Shown: positions 31,297-40,021, counted from the stretch's first letter. The stretch: DNA of 45,881 bases from an uncultured Clostridium sp. (GCF_947072515.1 NZ_CAMTIG010000025.1:1-45881); one strand, 5' to 3'. Notes: a model not told the origin generated them from the letters alone. Numbers and translations are program-made.

Positions 31297-32052
31297 GTGA
31301 AACAAATGAAGAAGACATTATATGATTATAAGGAAGTTATAAGAAAGCTTCCTTTAAAGGATAAGTATGAAAAAGATGAATTATTAATAGAGGATTTATT
31401 GGTAGAAAGAGATGGTAATATTGAAATATATTATGCACCGCATAATGAGTATTTAAATGCAAAGGCAAAGATTTTTATTGTTGGAATAACTCCAGGGTTT
31501 CAGCAAATGTCTAAGGCTATTTCTACAGCAAGAATAGATTTAGAAGAAGGAAAGAGTATTGAAGAAATTCAGTATGATTGTAAGGCAGCTGCAAGGTTTA
31601 GTGGTAGCTTAAGAAAGAACATGATTAATATGTTAGATAGTGTAGGCCTTAATAAAATTTGTGGAGTGGAGAGTTGTTTAGAGCTATTTGGAGAGAAAGA
31701 TAACTTATTACACACAGTATCATTAATTCCATATCCTGTTTTTGTGAAGAAAAAAAATTATACAGGACATACTCCGAAATTATTGAAGAGCCAGTTTTTA
31801 ATGAAATACGTACAAGGTAATTTTATGGATGAGTTAAAGAGGATTGAGAACTTTAAAAGTATTCTTTTAGTGCCACTTGGAAAAGCTGTGGAAGAAGTTT
31901 TATATAAGCTTTCAGAAGAGAATATAATAGATGAAAACCAGATATTAAAAGGGTTTCCACATCCATCAGGAGCTAATGTAAATAGATTAAAAGATCTTGA
32001 AAAAAATAGAGAAAGTTTAGAGAAGAAAATCAAAGAATTTGGTAATAAATAA
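31297..32052 (+). CDS. Uracil-DNA glycosylase superfamily-like protein
   Basis: A 251-aa protein (GTG 31297; ATG 31306 is an equally plausible start, as neither has a strong ribosome binding site). Seen: IFIVGITPGFQQM in the position of the UDG motif I (GxxPG), a long insert with RFSGSLRKNM, and FPHPSGANVNR near the C-terminus in the position of motif III (HPS). These suggest the uracil-DNA glycosylase fold found in a family of stand-alone proteins. The catalytic Asp/Asn of classical enzymes is not evident, so base-excision activity should not be assumed. Confidence 0.62.
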   Translation: MKQMKKTLYDYKEVIRKLPLKDKYEKDELLIEDLLVERDGNIEIYYAPHNEYLNAKAKIFIVGITPGFQQMSKAISTARIDLEEGKSIEEIQYDCKAAARFSGSLRKNMINMLDSVGLNKICGVESCLELFGEKDNLLHTVSLIPYPVFVKKKNYTGHTPKLLKSQFLMKYVQGNFMDELKRIENFKSILLVPLGKAVEEVLYKLSEENIIDENQILKGFPHPSGANVNRLKDLEKNRESLEKKIKEFGNK

Positions 32053-32080
32053 AAAAAGATTGCGACAGCAATCTTTTTTA
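32053..32080. terminator. Bidirectional terminator between UDG-like and MerR genes
   Basis: AAAAAGATTGC (32053-32063) pairs with GCAATCTTTTT (32068-32078), loop GACA, between convergent genes. Confidence 0.85.
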
Positions 32081-32887
32081 TTTACAATGAATTTCAACTT
32101 GAGTAACATATTCGTCTACATCAGAAATTGCAAACTCATTAATACCTCTTTCAAAAGCGTATCCTGTTAAAGTTAGATTGTTATCCTCTGCAAATTTAAA
32201 AAGTTTATTATAAAGAAGAGGTAGTCTATTCCAGTCACCAATTAAGAAACCACGAATATAAGTCCCTTTTGGTTTAAGAAAAAGATTTGTTCCTTTTATA
32301 TCAATAACAGTAAAAATACCATCATATTCATCAAGTTGATTTTTTCTTACTTTTTCTAATGAAATAAAGCTTCCACAACTTTTTTTATAAGAACACAAAT
32401 CCCAAGCTTCTTTTAAGTGTTCCATTATAGGAAGGGCATTTTGTTCTATATGATCAAAGTTTAAATTTAGTGGAGTTGTAAGGAGATACTCTTCGTTAAG
32501 TTCAACAAGCTCAATTTTACAATCATAAATTTCGTTAGATAAACTAAGCATTTCTTTTCTTTTATAAAGAACATTTTTTAGTTTTTTTAATTTTTTTATA
32601 GTAGTATCTATTTCTTCAATCTTTAAGTTAGCTATTTTAATAAAATCAGCACTATTTGGTTTTTTAGTATAGTCTTTTATTTCATTAATTGACATATTTA
32701 ACTCTCTTAAAGCAAGTATATTTTCTAGCTCTATGCTTTGCTCATAAGTATAATATCTGTAGCCATTATCCCCTTTATGCCTAGGTGAAAATAATCCTAT
32801 TTCATCATAATAATGTAGAGTTCTTTTATTAAGATGGTGTAATTTAGCAAATTCTCCAGCAGTGAAGTATGCAATATTATTTTTCAT
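32078..32887 (-). CDS. MerR-family multidrug-type regulator with effector domain
   Basis: A 269-aa MerR protein: DNA-binding domain (about 8-75, YFTAGEFAKLHHLNKRTLHYYDEIGLFSP and NGYRYYTYEQ), coiled coil (about 80-118), and a C-terminal GyrI/BmrR-like ligand domain (about 125-269). It is divergent from a GNAT acetyltransferase, and the shared region holds a 19-bp-spacer promoter with a perfect dyad (32900-32930). An almost identical operator lies before the MATE gene at 42159. This suggests that one drug-sensing activator controls an acetyltransferase and a pump. Confidence 0.85.
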   Translation of the reverse strand: MKNNIAYFTAGEFAKLHHLNKRTLHYYDEIGLFSPRHKGDNGYRYYTYEQSIELENILALRELNMSINEIKDYTKKPNSADFIKIANLKIEEIDTTIKKLKKLKNVLYKRKEMLSLSNEIYDCKIELVELNEEYLLTTPLNLNFDHIEQNALPIMEHLKEAWDLCSYKKSCGSFISLEKVRKNQLDEYDGIFTVIDIKGTNLFLKPKGTYIRGFLIGDWNRLPLLYNKLFKFAEDNNLTLTGYAFERGINEFAISDVDEYVTQVEIHCK

Positions 32888-32899
32888 TTGACCCTCCTA

Positions 32900-32930
32900 T
32901 TGACCTTACAGTTACTGTAAGCCTTATAAT
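32900..32930 (+). promoter_or_regulatory. MerR-type promoter of the GNAT gene
   Basis: TTGACC (32900-32905), a 19-bp spacer and TATAAT (32925-32930). The spacer region carries CTTACAG-TTA-CTGTAAG. The core ACAGTTACTGT is found, in reverse complement, in the MATE promoter at 42075-42105. Confidence 0.82.
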
Positions 32931-32972
32931 AATTATAACATAAGATTTTAGAAAAGAAGGAGTGGATGTCAT

Positions 32973-33596
32973 ATGAAAGGAAAAATTGAGTTTAGAGAAT
33001 ATAGAATAGAAGATCGAGTATTTCTTGAAAATATAATAAGAAAAACATGGCAATATGACTTGTTTTGTTCAAAAGAAGTGGCAAGAAATATGGCGAGTTT
33101 ATATCTTGCAAGTTGCTTAGCAAATCAGACATATACAAAGGTTGCGTTAATAGATAAAGAACCTGTTGGAATTATTATGGCAAAAAATATAAAAGGATAT
33201 AAAGGAAAAGTAGGACTTATGTTCAATCAGTTCAAGAAAGGACTGAGATTATATTTGAATAAAGAAGGAAGAGAAACTTTAAAGGTTTTTTCAGGTATAA
33301 GTGATTTAGATAAAGAATTATTGAAACAACGAAATAAAGAATATAAAGGTGAGATAGCTTTTTTTGCAGTAAATGAAAAGTGTAGAGGAACAGGAGTAGG
33401 AAAATCTTTATTTAATTTTGCTATGGAATATTTTAAAAAAGAAAAAATAGATGACTTTTATTTATATACAGATGATACTTGTAACTATGGATTTTATGAG
33501 CATCAAGGACTTTTAAGATGTGGAGAAAAAGTACATGAAGTACCTATTAAGGTAAAAAATGAAATGAAATTTTACCTATATGAAGGTGTCGTATAG
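32973..33596 (+). CDS. GNAT family N-acetyltransferase
   Basis: A 207-aa GNAT-fold protein. The acetyl-CoA-binding motif A is clear: VNEKCRGTGVGKSLFNFAMEYF (R/Q-x-x-G-x-G pattern) around 138-159, followed by FYLYTDDTCNYGFYEHQGL, a typical motif B. The N-terminus (FREYRIEDRVFLENIIRKTW) fits motif D/C. An insert of about 50 residues (85-125) separates the halves. Substrate unknown; control by a drug-type MerR makes a toxic amine or antibiotic possible. Start ATG 32973 follows AAGGAGTGG. Confidence 0.85.
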   Translation: MKGKIEFREYRIEDRVFLENIIRKTWQYDLFCSKEVARNMASLYLASCLANQTYTKVALIDKEPVGIIMAKNIKGYKGKVGLMFNQFKKGLRLYLNKEGRETLKVFSGISDLDKELLKQRNKEYKGEIAFFAVNEKCRGTGVGKSLFNFAMEYFKKEKIDDFYLYTDDTCNYGFYEHQGLLRCGEKVHEVPIKVKNEMKFYLYEGVV

Positions 33597-33598
33597 TG

Positions 33599-33645
33599 AA
33601 AGGTAGTATTAGAAGATTAATTTACTTCTAATACTGCCTTTTTTA
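33599..33645. terminator. Bidirectional terminator between GNAT and LysR genes
   Basis: AAAGGTAGTATTAGAAG (33599-33615) pairs with CTTCTAATACTGCCTTT (33625-33641). The arm overlaps the last codons of the lysR gene. Confidence 0.78.
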
Positions 33646-34525
33646 AATGTGATAAAAAGTCTTTAGAAAAAGTTTGACCTGAAAAATCAGTAGATTCTAA
33701 AAACCATAAACTAGGATTAATAAAATTTTCTTTTTTTTCTACATCTATAATTTTAATGTTTGATGAGGTATTAGATAGAAACTGTCTTGTAAGATAATTT
33801 AAAGTTGGAGCAATAGCCATATTCTCTTCTATTGCATTTAAAATAAAATTTATGTTATTACTTTGCAAAAATATTTCTGCTTTTTTAGTACAACAATCTT
33901 CAACATAACTAATATAGTTTTTGAGAAACTTATCGTTATATACAGCAATATTTTCTTTAATGACATCATTAAAAGATAAAGAATTTTTTAATGCTAATGG
34001 AGAGGCTTTGCTTATCATAAAACAAAAATCTCCTTCTATTAATTTATAAGATTTATAGTTTATATTTTGATTCTTTATAGTGTCAGCAAAGGAAATTATA
34101 GCAAAGTTATATTTCTTACTTTGAAGTCCTTTTAAAAGTATTTCAGTATCATGTTCCTCAACAGAAACCTCTAAAAATTCATACTCTTCTTTTAACTTTT
34201 TTAAGGCTTTCATTAGAGGATAGCTTACACCTGGAATAATACCAATTTTAATTTTTAATTTCCTATTTTCTTTATCACTTGAGTACTTATAAATTTTTTC
34301 TTGAATAGATAAAATTTGCATGGCCTCTCTTAAAATATATTGTCCTTTTTCAGTAGTAAAACTACCAGATTTAGAACGATTAAAAAGTTTGATATCTAGT
34401 TCTTTCTCTAGGGATGAAACAGCTTGACTGACAGCTGAAGTAGTTAAATTTAATCGATTGGCCGTACGAGAAAAATTCTTTTCTTCTCCTAAAGCAACTA
34501 AAATTTTAAGTTGTTCAAAATTCAT
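33617..34525 (-). CDS. LysR-family transcriptional regulator
   Basis: The start is ATG 34525 (MNFEQLKILVALGEEKNFSRTANRL), with AAAGGAG upstream; the 27-residue extension in the open frame lacks a ribosome binding site. The 302-aa protein has the LysR winged helix at 1-65 (LTTSAVSQAVSSLEKELDIKLFNR) and a periplasmic-binding-protein-like effector domain at about 90-295. It is divergent from the Ntn hydrolase gene with palindromes between them, so it probably regulates that gene. Ligand unknown. Confidence 0.88.
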   Translation of the reverse strand: MNFEQLKILVALGEEKNFSRTANRLNLTTSAVSQAVSSLEKELDIKLFNRSKSGSFTTEKGQYILREAMQILSIQEKIYKYSSDKENRKLKIKIGIIPGVSYPLMKALKKLKEEYEFLEVSVEEHDTEILLKGLQSKKYNFAIISFADTIKNQNINYKSYKLIEGDFCFMISKASPLALKNSLSFNDVIKENIAVYNDKFLKNYISYVEDCCTKKAEIFLQSNNINFILNAIEENMAIAPTLNYLTRQFLSNTSSNIKIIDVEKKENFINPSLWFLESTDFSGQTFSKDFLSHLKKAVLEVN

Positions 34526-34565
34526 AATAACTCCTTTAGATATAAATAAAATATATAAAAATATA

Positions 34566-34620
34566 GCATACTCTAAATTAGAGTAAAGTTTTATAGTTAA
34601 GTACAACTTAACTATAGTTT
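34566..34620. promoter_or_regulatory. LysR operator-like palindromes
   Basis: TACTCTAA-A-TTAGAGTA (34569-34585) and ATAGTTAAGT-ACA-ACTTAACTAT (34593-34615) are two separate palindromes between lysR and the hydrolase gene. The first contains T-N11-A spacing typical of LysR sites. Confidence 0.55.
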
Positions 34621-34703
34621 AAGTTTATTTAATTTTACTTAATAAAGCAAGATATGTAAAATTAGATTATAGAGATTATTTAAATTAGAAGGAAGTGGTT
34701 AAT

Positions 34704-35693
34704 ATGTGTACTAGTTTAACTTTAAAATCAGAAGATAATAAGAACTTTTTAGCACGTACAATGGATTTTCCATTAGCATTTGATGAAAGTGTACATTTAA
34801 TTCCTAGAGATTTTAAATGGTATAGTGTTGCAGATAAAAAGGAGCAAAAGAGCAAATATGCAAGCCTTGGAATGTCTGTAGTTATGAATAATCATCCAAT
34901 ACTTGCAGATGGAGTTAATGAAAAGGGGCTTTGTGTTGCAACTTTATATTTTCCAGGCTTTGCACATTATGAAAAGAATTTAAGCGAAGATAAGATAAAT
35001 TTAGCACCATATGATTTTGTTTATTATGCTTTAGCAAATTGTTCAGATTTAGAAGAAGTTAGTGAAATGGTGAAAAATGTAGAGTTTATAGATGTTTCAT
35101 TATCATTTTTAGGACTTACACCACCATTACATTGGATAGTTACTGATAGAAGCGGAAAATCAATAACTATAGAAAATACAATTGATGGACTTAAAATTAC
35201 AGATAATCAAATAGGAGTAATGACTAATAGTCCTGAAATTGGTTGGCATTTTACTAATCTACGTCAATATATAGGAGTTAAACCTACTCAAAACAATCCT
35301 GTAAATTGGGCAGGATTAGATTTAAGTGCATTTAGTCAAGGTGGCGGAACATTTAGTATTCCAGGAGATTATACTCCACCATCAAGATTTGTTAGAGCAG
35401 CGTACTTAAAGAGTGTATCTGTTCTTGCTAAAGATGAAATTGATGGGGTTACTTCACTTTTTCATATTCTTGCAAATTGTGAAGTTCCTAAAGGTGCAGT
35501 ATTAAAAGATGGTAAGGAATTAGACTTTACTTTATATACAGCGGCAATGTGTAGTGAAAGCTGTACTTATTATTATAAAACTTATGAAAATTCACAGATA
35601 TCAGCTATAAGCATGAGCAATGAAGATTTAAATAGAAAAGATATAAAGGCATTTGAAAATAAAAGAAAACAAAAAATAGAATGTCAAAATTAA
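34704..35693 (+). CDS. Linear amide C-N hydrolase, penicillin V acylase-like (choloylglycine hydrolase family)
   Basis: The start must be ATG 34704, because the next residue, Cys2, becomes the N-terminal nucleophile after Met removal (MCTSLTL); the GTG at 34695 would bury it. The 329-aa protein keeps the family catalytic set: C2, R18, D21 (TMDFP), N175-type (TNSP), and R228-type (SRFVRA). At the position that distinguishes bile salt hydrolases (Asn82) from penicillin V acylases (Tyr82), this protein has Tyr82 (LYF), favouring a penicillin V acylase-like or acyl-homoserine-lactone/amide substrate. The remainder resembles clostridial conjugated bile acid hydrolase. No signal peptide is visible. 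Confidence 0.87.
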   Translation: MCTSLTLKSEDNKNFLARTMDFPLAFDESVHLIPRDFKWYSVADKKEQKSKYASLGMSVVMNNHPILADGVNEKGLCVATLYFPGFAHYEKNLSEDKINLAPYDFVYYALANCSDLEEVSEMVKNVEFIDVSLSFLGLTPPLHWIVTDRSGKSITIENTIDGLKITDNQIGVMTNSPEIGWHFTNLRQYIGVKPTQNNPVNWAGLDLSAFSQGGGTFSIPGDYTPPSRFVRAAYLKSVSVLAKDEIDGVTSLFHILANCEVPKGAVLKDGKELDFTLYTAAMCSESCTYYYKTYENSQISAISMSNEDLNRKDIKAFENKRKQKIECQN

Positions 35694-35697
35694 AATT

Positions 35698-35727
35698 AAC
35701 CACCAAAAGTTTTTTTGGTGGTTTTTA
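35698..35727 (+). terminator. Terminator after the amide hydrolase
   Basis: AACCACCAAAA (35698-35708) pairs with TTTTGGTGGTT (35713-35723), then a T-run. Confidence 0.85.
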
Positions 35728-35843
35728 TCTTATATAAAGTTAAAAGAGAGATTTTATAGTAAGTTGCCATCGGATAATAAAAATAGAAGTGTTATAATAA
35801 AAATAATATTAGAAATTTTATAGGTAGAAAGGAAGGGTTTACT

Positions 35844-36473
35844 ATGTCAGAAAAAATAGATTTTGATTTTATAAAAAATGCAGCATTTCCAAAGGGAGAT
35901 GGAGGAACTCAGATTTTAAGTAATATGAATGAAAATCATGGAGACCTTACTAGTTGGGGATTTGAGCATATAAACTTTGGTAAGAAAGTTTTAGATATTG
36001 GATGTGGAGGTGGAGGAGCTATAGCTCGTCTTGCAAAAATGCATCCTGAAACTATAATATGTGGATGTGATATTTCACCTACATCTATAGAATGTTCAAC
36101 TGAAAAAAATGAAGAAATCATAAAGAATGGAAGATTAAGCTTAAAGGTAAGTAATGTTTCAAATTTAGATTATTCAAATGAAGAATTTGATTCAGTATAT
36201 TCAGTTGAAAGTTTATACTTCTGGCCAAATCAACAAGAAGATTTAAAAGAAGTATTTAGAGTTTTAAAAACAGGTGGAAAGTTCATGACTGTTTTAGAAA
36301 TGGTTGGAGGAAGCTTAAGTGAAAAAAGTTCAGCTATAGCAAATCATTTAAATATGAATTGTCCATCACCAGAAGAGCTAGAAAAGTTATTAAAGAATGC
36401 TGGTTTTTCAGAAATAAAAGTAGATTACAATAAAGAAAATTCATGGCTTTGTGCAACAGCTATAAAAAAATAG
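35844..36473 (+). CDS. Class I SAM-dependent methyltransferase
   Basis: A 209-aa methyltransferase of the UbiE/type 11 group. Motif I is VLDIGCGGGGAIARLA (about 49-64); acidic post-I residue in CGCDISPTSIE; motif III-like DSVYSVESLYFWPN; and KTGGKFMTVLEM near 145. Substrate unknown; the group includes small-molecule and lipid methyltransferases. Start ATG 35844 follows AAAGGAAGGG. TGTTATAAT near 35790 is an extended -10. It lies 62 bases before the acetyltransferase gene, with which it may be co-transcribed. Confidence 0.85.
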   Translation: MSEKIDFDFIKNAAFPKGDGGTQILSNMNENHGDLTSWGFEHINFGKKVLDIGCGGGGAIARLAKMHPETIICGCDISPTSIECSTEKNEEIIKNGRLSLKVSNVSNLDYSNEEFDSVYSVESLYFWPNQQEDLKEVFRVLKTGGKFMTVLEMVGGSLSEKSSAIANHLNMNCPSPEELEKLLKNAGFSEIKVDYNKENSWLCATAIKK

Positions 36474-36535
36474 ATAATGTGTGGGATAATATGGTAATAT
36501 GAAGTGAGAATTTATTTATACAAGGAGAGAAGAAT

Positions 36536-37108
36536 ATGAGTAATAAAACAGAAAAAGAAAAGATGTTAGCTGGAGAAATGTATAATCCACAAGATGCAGA
36601 ATTAAAGGTAGAATTTTTAAAGGCAAGAAAATTAACAAGACTTTTTAATAATACGACGGAAGAACAAGTGGATTATAGAGGACAATTATTAAAAGAACTT
36701 TTTGGTGCGACAGGAGAAAATATTTATATAGAACCAACTTTTAGATGTGATTATGGATCGAATATTTATGTTGGAGAAAACTTCTATGCAAACTTCGATT
36801 GTATTATATTAGATGTTTGTGAAGTGAAAATAGGTAAGAATTGTATGCTTGCACCAAGAGTATGTATTTATACTGCGACACATCCTATTGATCCAATTGA
36901 AAGAACATCAGGAGTAGAGTTTGGAAAACCTGTCACAATTGGCGACAATGTTTGGATTGGGGGAAGTGCAGTGATTACACCAGGTGTCACAATTGGTGAC
37001 AATGCTGTTATTGCAGCAGGAGCTGTTGTGGTGAAAGATGTTCCTGATAATGCAGTTGTAGGTGGGAATCCAGCAAAAATAATTAAATTTATAGAAAAGA
37101 AAAATTAA
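36536..37108 (+). CDS. Sugar O-acetyltransferase (maltose/galactoside acetyltransferase-like)
   Basis: A 190-aa left-handed beta-helix acetyltransferase of the LacA/Maa/NodL group. The N-terminal Mac domain is visible ([18 protein letters not shown] to RLFNNTTEE), followed by hexapeptide repeats ([64 protein letters not shown]). The catalytic His is in TATHPIDP. It transfers acetyl from acetyl-CoA to a sugar hydroxyl; the native sugar cannot be told. Start ATG 36536 follows AAGGAGAG. Confidence 0.9.
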   Translation: MSNKTEKEKMLAGEMYNPQDAELKVEFLKARKLTRLFNNTTEEQVDYRGQLLKELFGATGENIYIEPTFRCDYGSNIYVGENFYANFDCIILDVCEVKIGKNCMLAPRVCIYTATHPIDPIERTSGVEFGKPVTIGDNVWIGGSAVITPGVTIGDNAVIAAGAVVVKDVPDNAVVGGNPAKIIKFIEKKN

Positions 37109-37125
37109 AGAATAAAAATTTAAAG

Positions 37126-37166
37126 ATAGCACAAAATTTATCAAATAGATTTTGTGCTATTATACT
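37126..37166 (+). terminator. Terminator after the acetyltransferase
   Basis: ATAGCACAAAAT (37126-37137) pairs with ATTTTGTGCTAT (37149-37160). The T-tail is weak. Confidence 0.65.
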
Positions 37167-37242
37167 TAAATAAAAAATGATATATTAAAAATAAAATCAA
37201 ATGATAAAATGAGAGATTAACTAAAGAGAGGAGTGAATAGAT

Positions 37243-38370
37243 ATGAAAATATTAAAAAATATTGCAATGATTATATTTGTAGTATTGTATGCACTAATGA
37301 ATGTTTTCATAGCTGATACAATTAATAGGGCATTAATTAATGCCTTTGATATAAATATAGAATACATATTATTGATTTTAGTAGTAATAGGAACTATAGT
37401 AGCTGTTATAACAGTTGGATTATTATCTAAAAATGTAGGGGCAGTAACAGGAAAGATAGGGTTATACTCTTTTGGATTTTCAGTGATGGCTTTCTTTACA
37501 ATCTTGATTACAGATTTAATTGGGAAAATTGTTCTTGGAGGAACAACTCATGAAAAATATTTTGGGGTAGTTCAGATAATTATTATACTAATAGTATTTT
37601 TATATGGAAGATATAATGCTGGTAAAGTGAAAATAACTAATTATGATATACAAATTGATAAAGAGAGCAGTTTAGATAAACTAGAAGTTATTTTAATTAG
37701 TGATTTGCACTTAGGATATTTTAATGATAATAAAAAATTTAGAAGAAATGTAGAAAAGATAAATAGTTTGAAACCAGATGTAGTAGCTATTGCAGGAGAT
37801 TTGTTTGATGAAAACTTTAAAGCACTGCAAGGTGAAGATGAAGCTATAGAGATATTTAATAAGATAAAAAGTACTTATGGAACATATTTAAGTTTTGGGA
37901 ATCATGATGCAGGAAGAACTTTTGAAGGTATGAAAAATTTTGTTCAAAGTACAAACATTAAGTTGTTAGAAGATGAAACAGTAACTTTTGATAAAAAGTT
38001 TGCAATTGGAGGAAGAAGAGATTTAAGTCCTATGGGATTTAGTGGAGGAACTAGACATAAGGATTGGAATAAAGATGGAGTAAAAGATATTCCTATAATT
38101 CTTTTAGACCATCAACCTATATTCAAAGAGTATAACAAAGAAGATGTCGATTTGATTCTTTCAGGACATACACATAAAGGACAGATATTTCCTTTTAATT
38201 TAATAACTAAAATGCATTTTGAAAATCATTATGGTTATGTAAAATTAAAATCAGGAATACAAACTATAGTAACATCAGGACTTGGTACATGGGGACCACC
38301 TGTAAGACTTGCATCAAGAAATGAGATTGTTAAAATTAATATTAGATTTAACCAAAAGGAGCAAAAATAA
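37243..38370 (+). CDS. Membrane-anchored metallophosphoesterase
   Basis: A 375-aa protein: four N-terminal membrane helices (about 5-25, 40-62, 73-95, 106-121), then a calcineurin-like phosphoesterase domain. Metal motifs are complete: ISDLHLG (D-x-H), AGDLFDE (GD), GNHD, LDHQP, and SGHTHKGQ. The layout matches the YkoQ/YaeI-like group, in which soluble relatives act on UDP-diacylglucosamine or other phospho-substrates. Start ATG 37243 follows AGAGAGGAG. It ends two bases before the next small gene, so the two are likely translationally coupled. Confidence 0.87.
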   Translation: MKILKNIAMIIFVVLYALMNVFIADTINRALINAFDINIEYILLILVVIGTIVAVITVGLLSKNVGAVTGKIGLYSFGFSVMAFFTILITDLIGKIVLGGTTHEKYFGVVQIIIILIVFLYGRYNAGKVKITNYDIQIDKESSLDKLEVILISDLHLGYFNDNKKFRRNVEKINSLKPDVVAIAGDLFDENFKALQGEDEAIEIFNKIKSTYGTYLSFGNHDAGRTFEGMKNFVQSTNIKLLEDETVTFDKKFAIGGRRDLSPMGFSGGTRHKDWNKDGVKDIPIILLDHQPIFKEYNKEDVDLILSGHTHKGQIFPFNLITKMHFENHYGYVKLKSGIQTIVTSGLGTWGPPVRLASRNEIVKINIRFNQKEQK

Positions 38371-38372
38371 GA

Positions 38373-38669
38373 ATGTTAGAAAAAAAATTAACAGAAGAGA
38401 TTATAAAGAATTGTGCTGTGGCAGAAAAAGATTATGAGTGTAAAATGACTCGTCTTCTTCAGACTATAGAAAGATTTGGGGCAGTTAGAACTATTCAAGA
38501 GATATTAAGAAAAGGTAGAACTTCAGATTGTTTTGAAAAGTTAGCAAAAGTAAAAAGACTTGATTTAACTATGGAAGCAGTAATAGTTAAGCCTAAGTAC
38601 GGAGCATTATTTACTGATGAAGAAGTAAATGCTTGTTACGATTTATTATGTGAAAATGGATATTATTAA
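38373..38669 (+). CDS. Small conserved-looking protein of unknown function
   Basis: A 98-aa protein, soluble and probably helical, with a charged N-terminus, the stretch LLQTIERFGAVRTIQEILRKGRTSDCFEKL, and a C-terminal half (KRLDLTMEAVIVKPKYGALF, then TDEEVNACYDLLCENGYY). I recall similar LDLTxEAxVxxPxxxxLFTxEE endings in unnamed Firmicute proteins, but I cannot name a family. It begins two bases after the metallophosphoesterase stop, with AAGGAG inside the upstream gene, so it is co-translated and may be a partner of that enzyme or merely a passenger. Confidence 0.7.
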   Translation: MLEKKLTEEIIKNCAVAEKDYECKMTRLLQTIERFGAVRTIQEILRKGRTSDCFEKLAKVKRLDLTMEAVIVKPKYGALFTDEEVNACYDLLCENGYY

Positions 38670-38670
38670 G

Positions 38671-38770
38671 AAGGTCGGCATAGAGATATGCCGGCTTTAA
38701 ATTTTATTAAATTGTTTTTTAATCTAATTTTAATCTTTCTTATATTTTAGATTAATTTTGAAAAAGTATT
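38671..38770 (+). promoter_or_regulatory. Hairpin and OmpR-type repeats upstream of the DUF4342 gene
   Basis: CGGCATA/TATGCCG (near 38676-38694) forms a hairpin with little T-tail that may end the previous transcript. Downstream, TAATCT occurs twice with an 11-bp period (near 38720 and 38731), and TTAGATTAA near 38747 is the inverted form. Direct repeats at 11 bp are typical of OmpR/PhoB regulator sites, and such a regulator is encoded 1.3 kb downstream. Confidence 0.45.
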
Positions 38771-38818
38771 ATATAACCATGATGAATGAGAAAAACAAAT
38801 TGTGGAGGTAATATAATA

Positions 38819-39331
38819 ATGGATAATAAAGAAAAAATTGAATTATTAATGAAAAAAACAAATGTTAGTTATGAGGATGCAAAAAGAGTTCTTGAAGAAT
38901 GTAACTGGGACGTTTTAGATGCTGTCGTAAAGTTAGAAAGAGAGGGGAAAGTTGAAAATAATGAGGTAACTACAATTATTGAAGTAAAAGAAGAGAAACA
39001 GAAAGAAGAGAAGTTTGGCGGTGTAGGTGAACTTGTAGGAAGAATGTTTAAGTTCTTAGGAAAGTTTATTAAAAAGGGAAATGAAAACTATTTTGAAATT
39101 AGAAAAAATAATGAGAAGCCAATTAGAATATCATTAACAATATCGATTTTATTATTAGTATTTTTATCAGTTCCAACAGTAGTTTTATTAATAGTAGGAT
39201 TATTCTGTGGGTATAAGTACTCTCTTGCAGGAAAAAAGGTTAACTATGATGGAGTAAATACTGTTTTTGAAGAAGTTTCTAAGTCAGCTGACTCTGTAAA
39301 AAAAGACTTTAAAGCTGGTTATGAAAGTTAA
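38819..39331 (+). CDS. UBA-like/DUF4342 membrane protein, first copy
   Basis: The start is ATG 38819 with GGAGGT at 38804-38809; an upstream frame extension is not supported. The 170-aa protein begins with a UBA/TS-N-like three-helix domain (residues about 3-42: KIELLMKKTNVSYEDAKRVL, then ECNWDVLDAVVKLE), as in EF-Ts and NAC. A charged linker and a DUF4342 region (FFEIRKNNEKPIRISLTI pattern) follow, then a hydrophobic hairpin (about 105-135) and a helical cytoplasmic tail. DUF4342 has no known function. It is paralogous to the next gene, and a terminator at 39361-39384 separates them. Confidence 0.82.
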   Translation: MDNKEKIELLMKKTNVSYEDAKRVLEECNWDVLDAVVKLEREGKVENNEVTTIIEVKEEKQKEEKFGGVGELVGRMFKFLGKFIKKGNENYFEIRKNNEKPIRISLTISILLLVFLSVPTVVLLIVGLFCGYKYSLAGKKVNYDGVNTVFEEVSKSADSVKKDFKAGYES

Positions 39332-39360
39332 TATAGATTAAAAAAGGCTGTTACTAAATT

Positions 39361-39384
39361 AAGGTTGTGTAACAACCTTTTTTG
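39361..39384 (+). terminator. Terminator between the two DUF4342 genes
   Basis: AAGGTTGT (39361-39368) pairs with ACAACCTT (39372-39379), followed by T-rich sequence. An extended -10 TGATATAAT (39417-39425) follows and would start the second operon. Confidence 0.72.
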
Positions 39385-39478
39385 TATTTAATTATATTTA
39401 GAAATATGTGGGTAAATGATATAATTTAATAATTGAAGAGTGTATTAAAGTAAGCAAAGATAAGGGAAAGGATTATTT

Positions 39479-40021
39479 ATGGAGAATCTTAAATTAGTAG
39501 AAAAATTAAGAGAAAAAACTGATATAAGTTATGAAGAAGCAAAAGATGCTTTGGAAAATAATGATTGGGATATATTAGATGCAGTACTTTCTTTAGAAAG
39601 GCAAGGGAAAATTAAAAAGCCAACTATAGATATATTTTATACTAATGAAGAAATAGTTAGGGAAAATCTTGATTTATATAAAGAGGAAAATTATAAAGAG
39701 GGAGAAAAAAAGAATAATCCGACAGGCTTTTTTGAAGCGATATGTAGAGGGATAGATACTTTAAATAATATATTTTTTGAAATAAAAAAAGAAAATAAGG
39801 TATTATTAAAAGTCCCATTAACAGTACTTTTAGTTCTTTTGTTCTTTGGATTTTGGATTTTAGTTCCAGCTATAATAGTTGGATTATTTTTTGATTTAGA
39901 GTTTTCAATAGAAGCTAAAAATATTGATAAAACTAAGGTTAATCAAACAAATGAGGTTTTTAAGAAGATAACTAAGTATGTGAAAATTATAAAAGAAAAA
40001 ATTAAAAAGGAGTTTAAGTAA
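39479..40021 (+). CDS. UBA-like/DUF4342 membrane protein, second copy
   Basis: A 180-aa paralogue of 38819-39331. The UBA-like domain is well conserved (LVEKLREKTDISYEEAKDAL, then ENNDWDILDAVLSLERQGK), the linker is longer and diverged, and the DUF4342 part (FFEIKKENKVLLKVPLTV, then two hydrophobic stretches near 118-145) is clear. Its TAATG junction overlaps the response regulator start, so this copy is translationally coupled to the two-component system. This suggests the membrane UBA protein may be a sensor accessory or output of that system. Start ATG 39479 follows AAGGGAAAGG. Confidence 0.82.
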   Translation: MENLKLVEKLREKTDISYEEAKDALENNDWDILDAVLSLERQGKIKKPTIDIFYTNEEIVRENLDLYKEENYKEGEKKNNPTGFFEAICRGIDTLNNIFFEIKKENKVLLKVPLTVLLVLLFFGFWILVPAIIVGLFFDLEFSIEAKNIDKTKVNQTNEVFKKITKYVKIIKEKIKKEFK

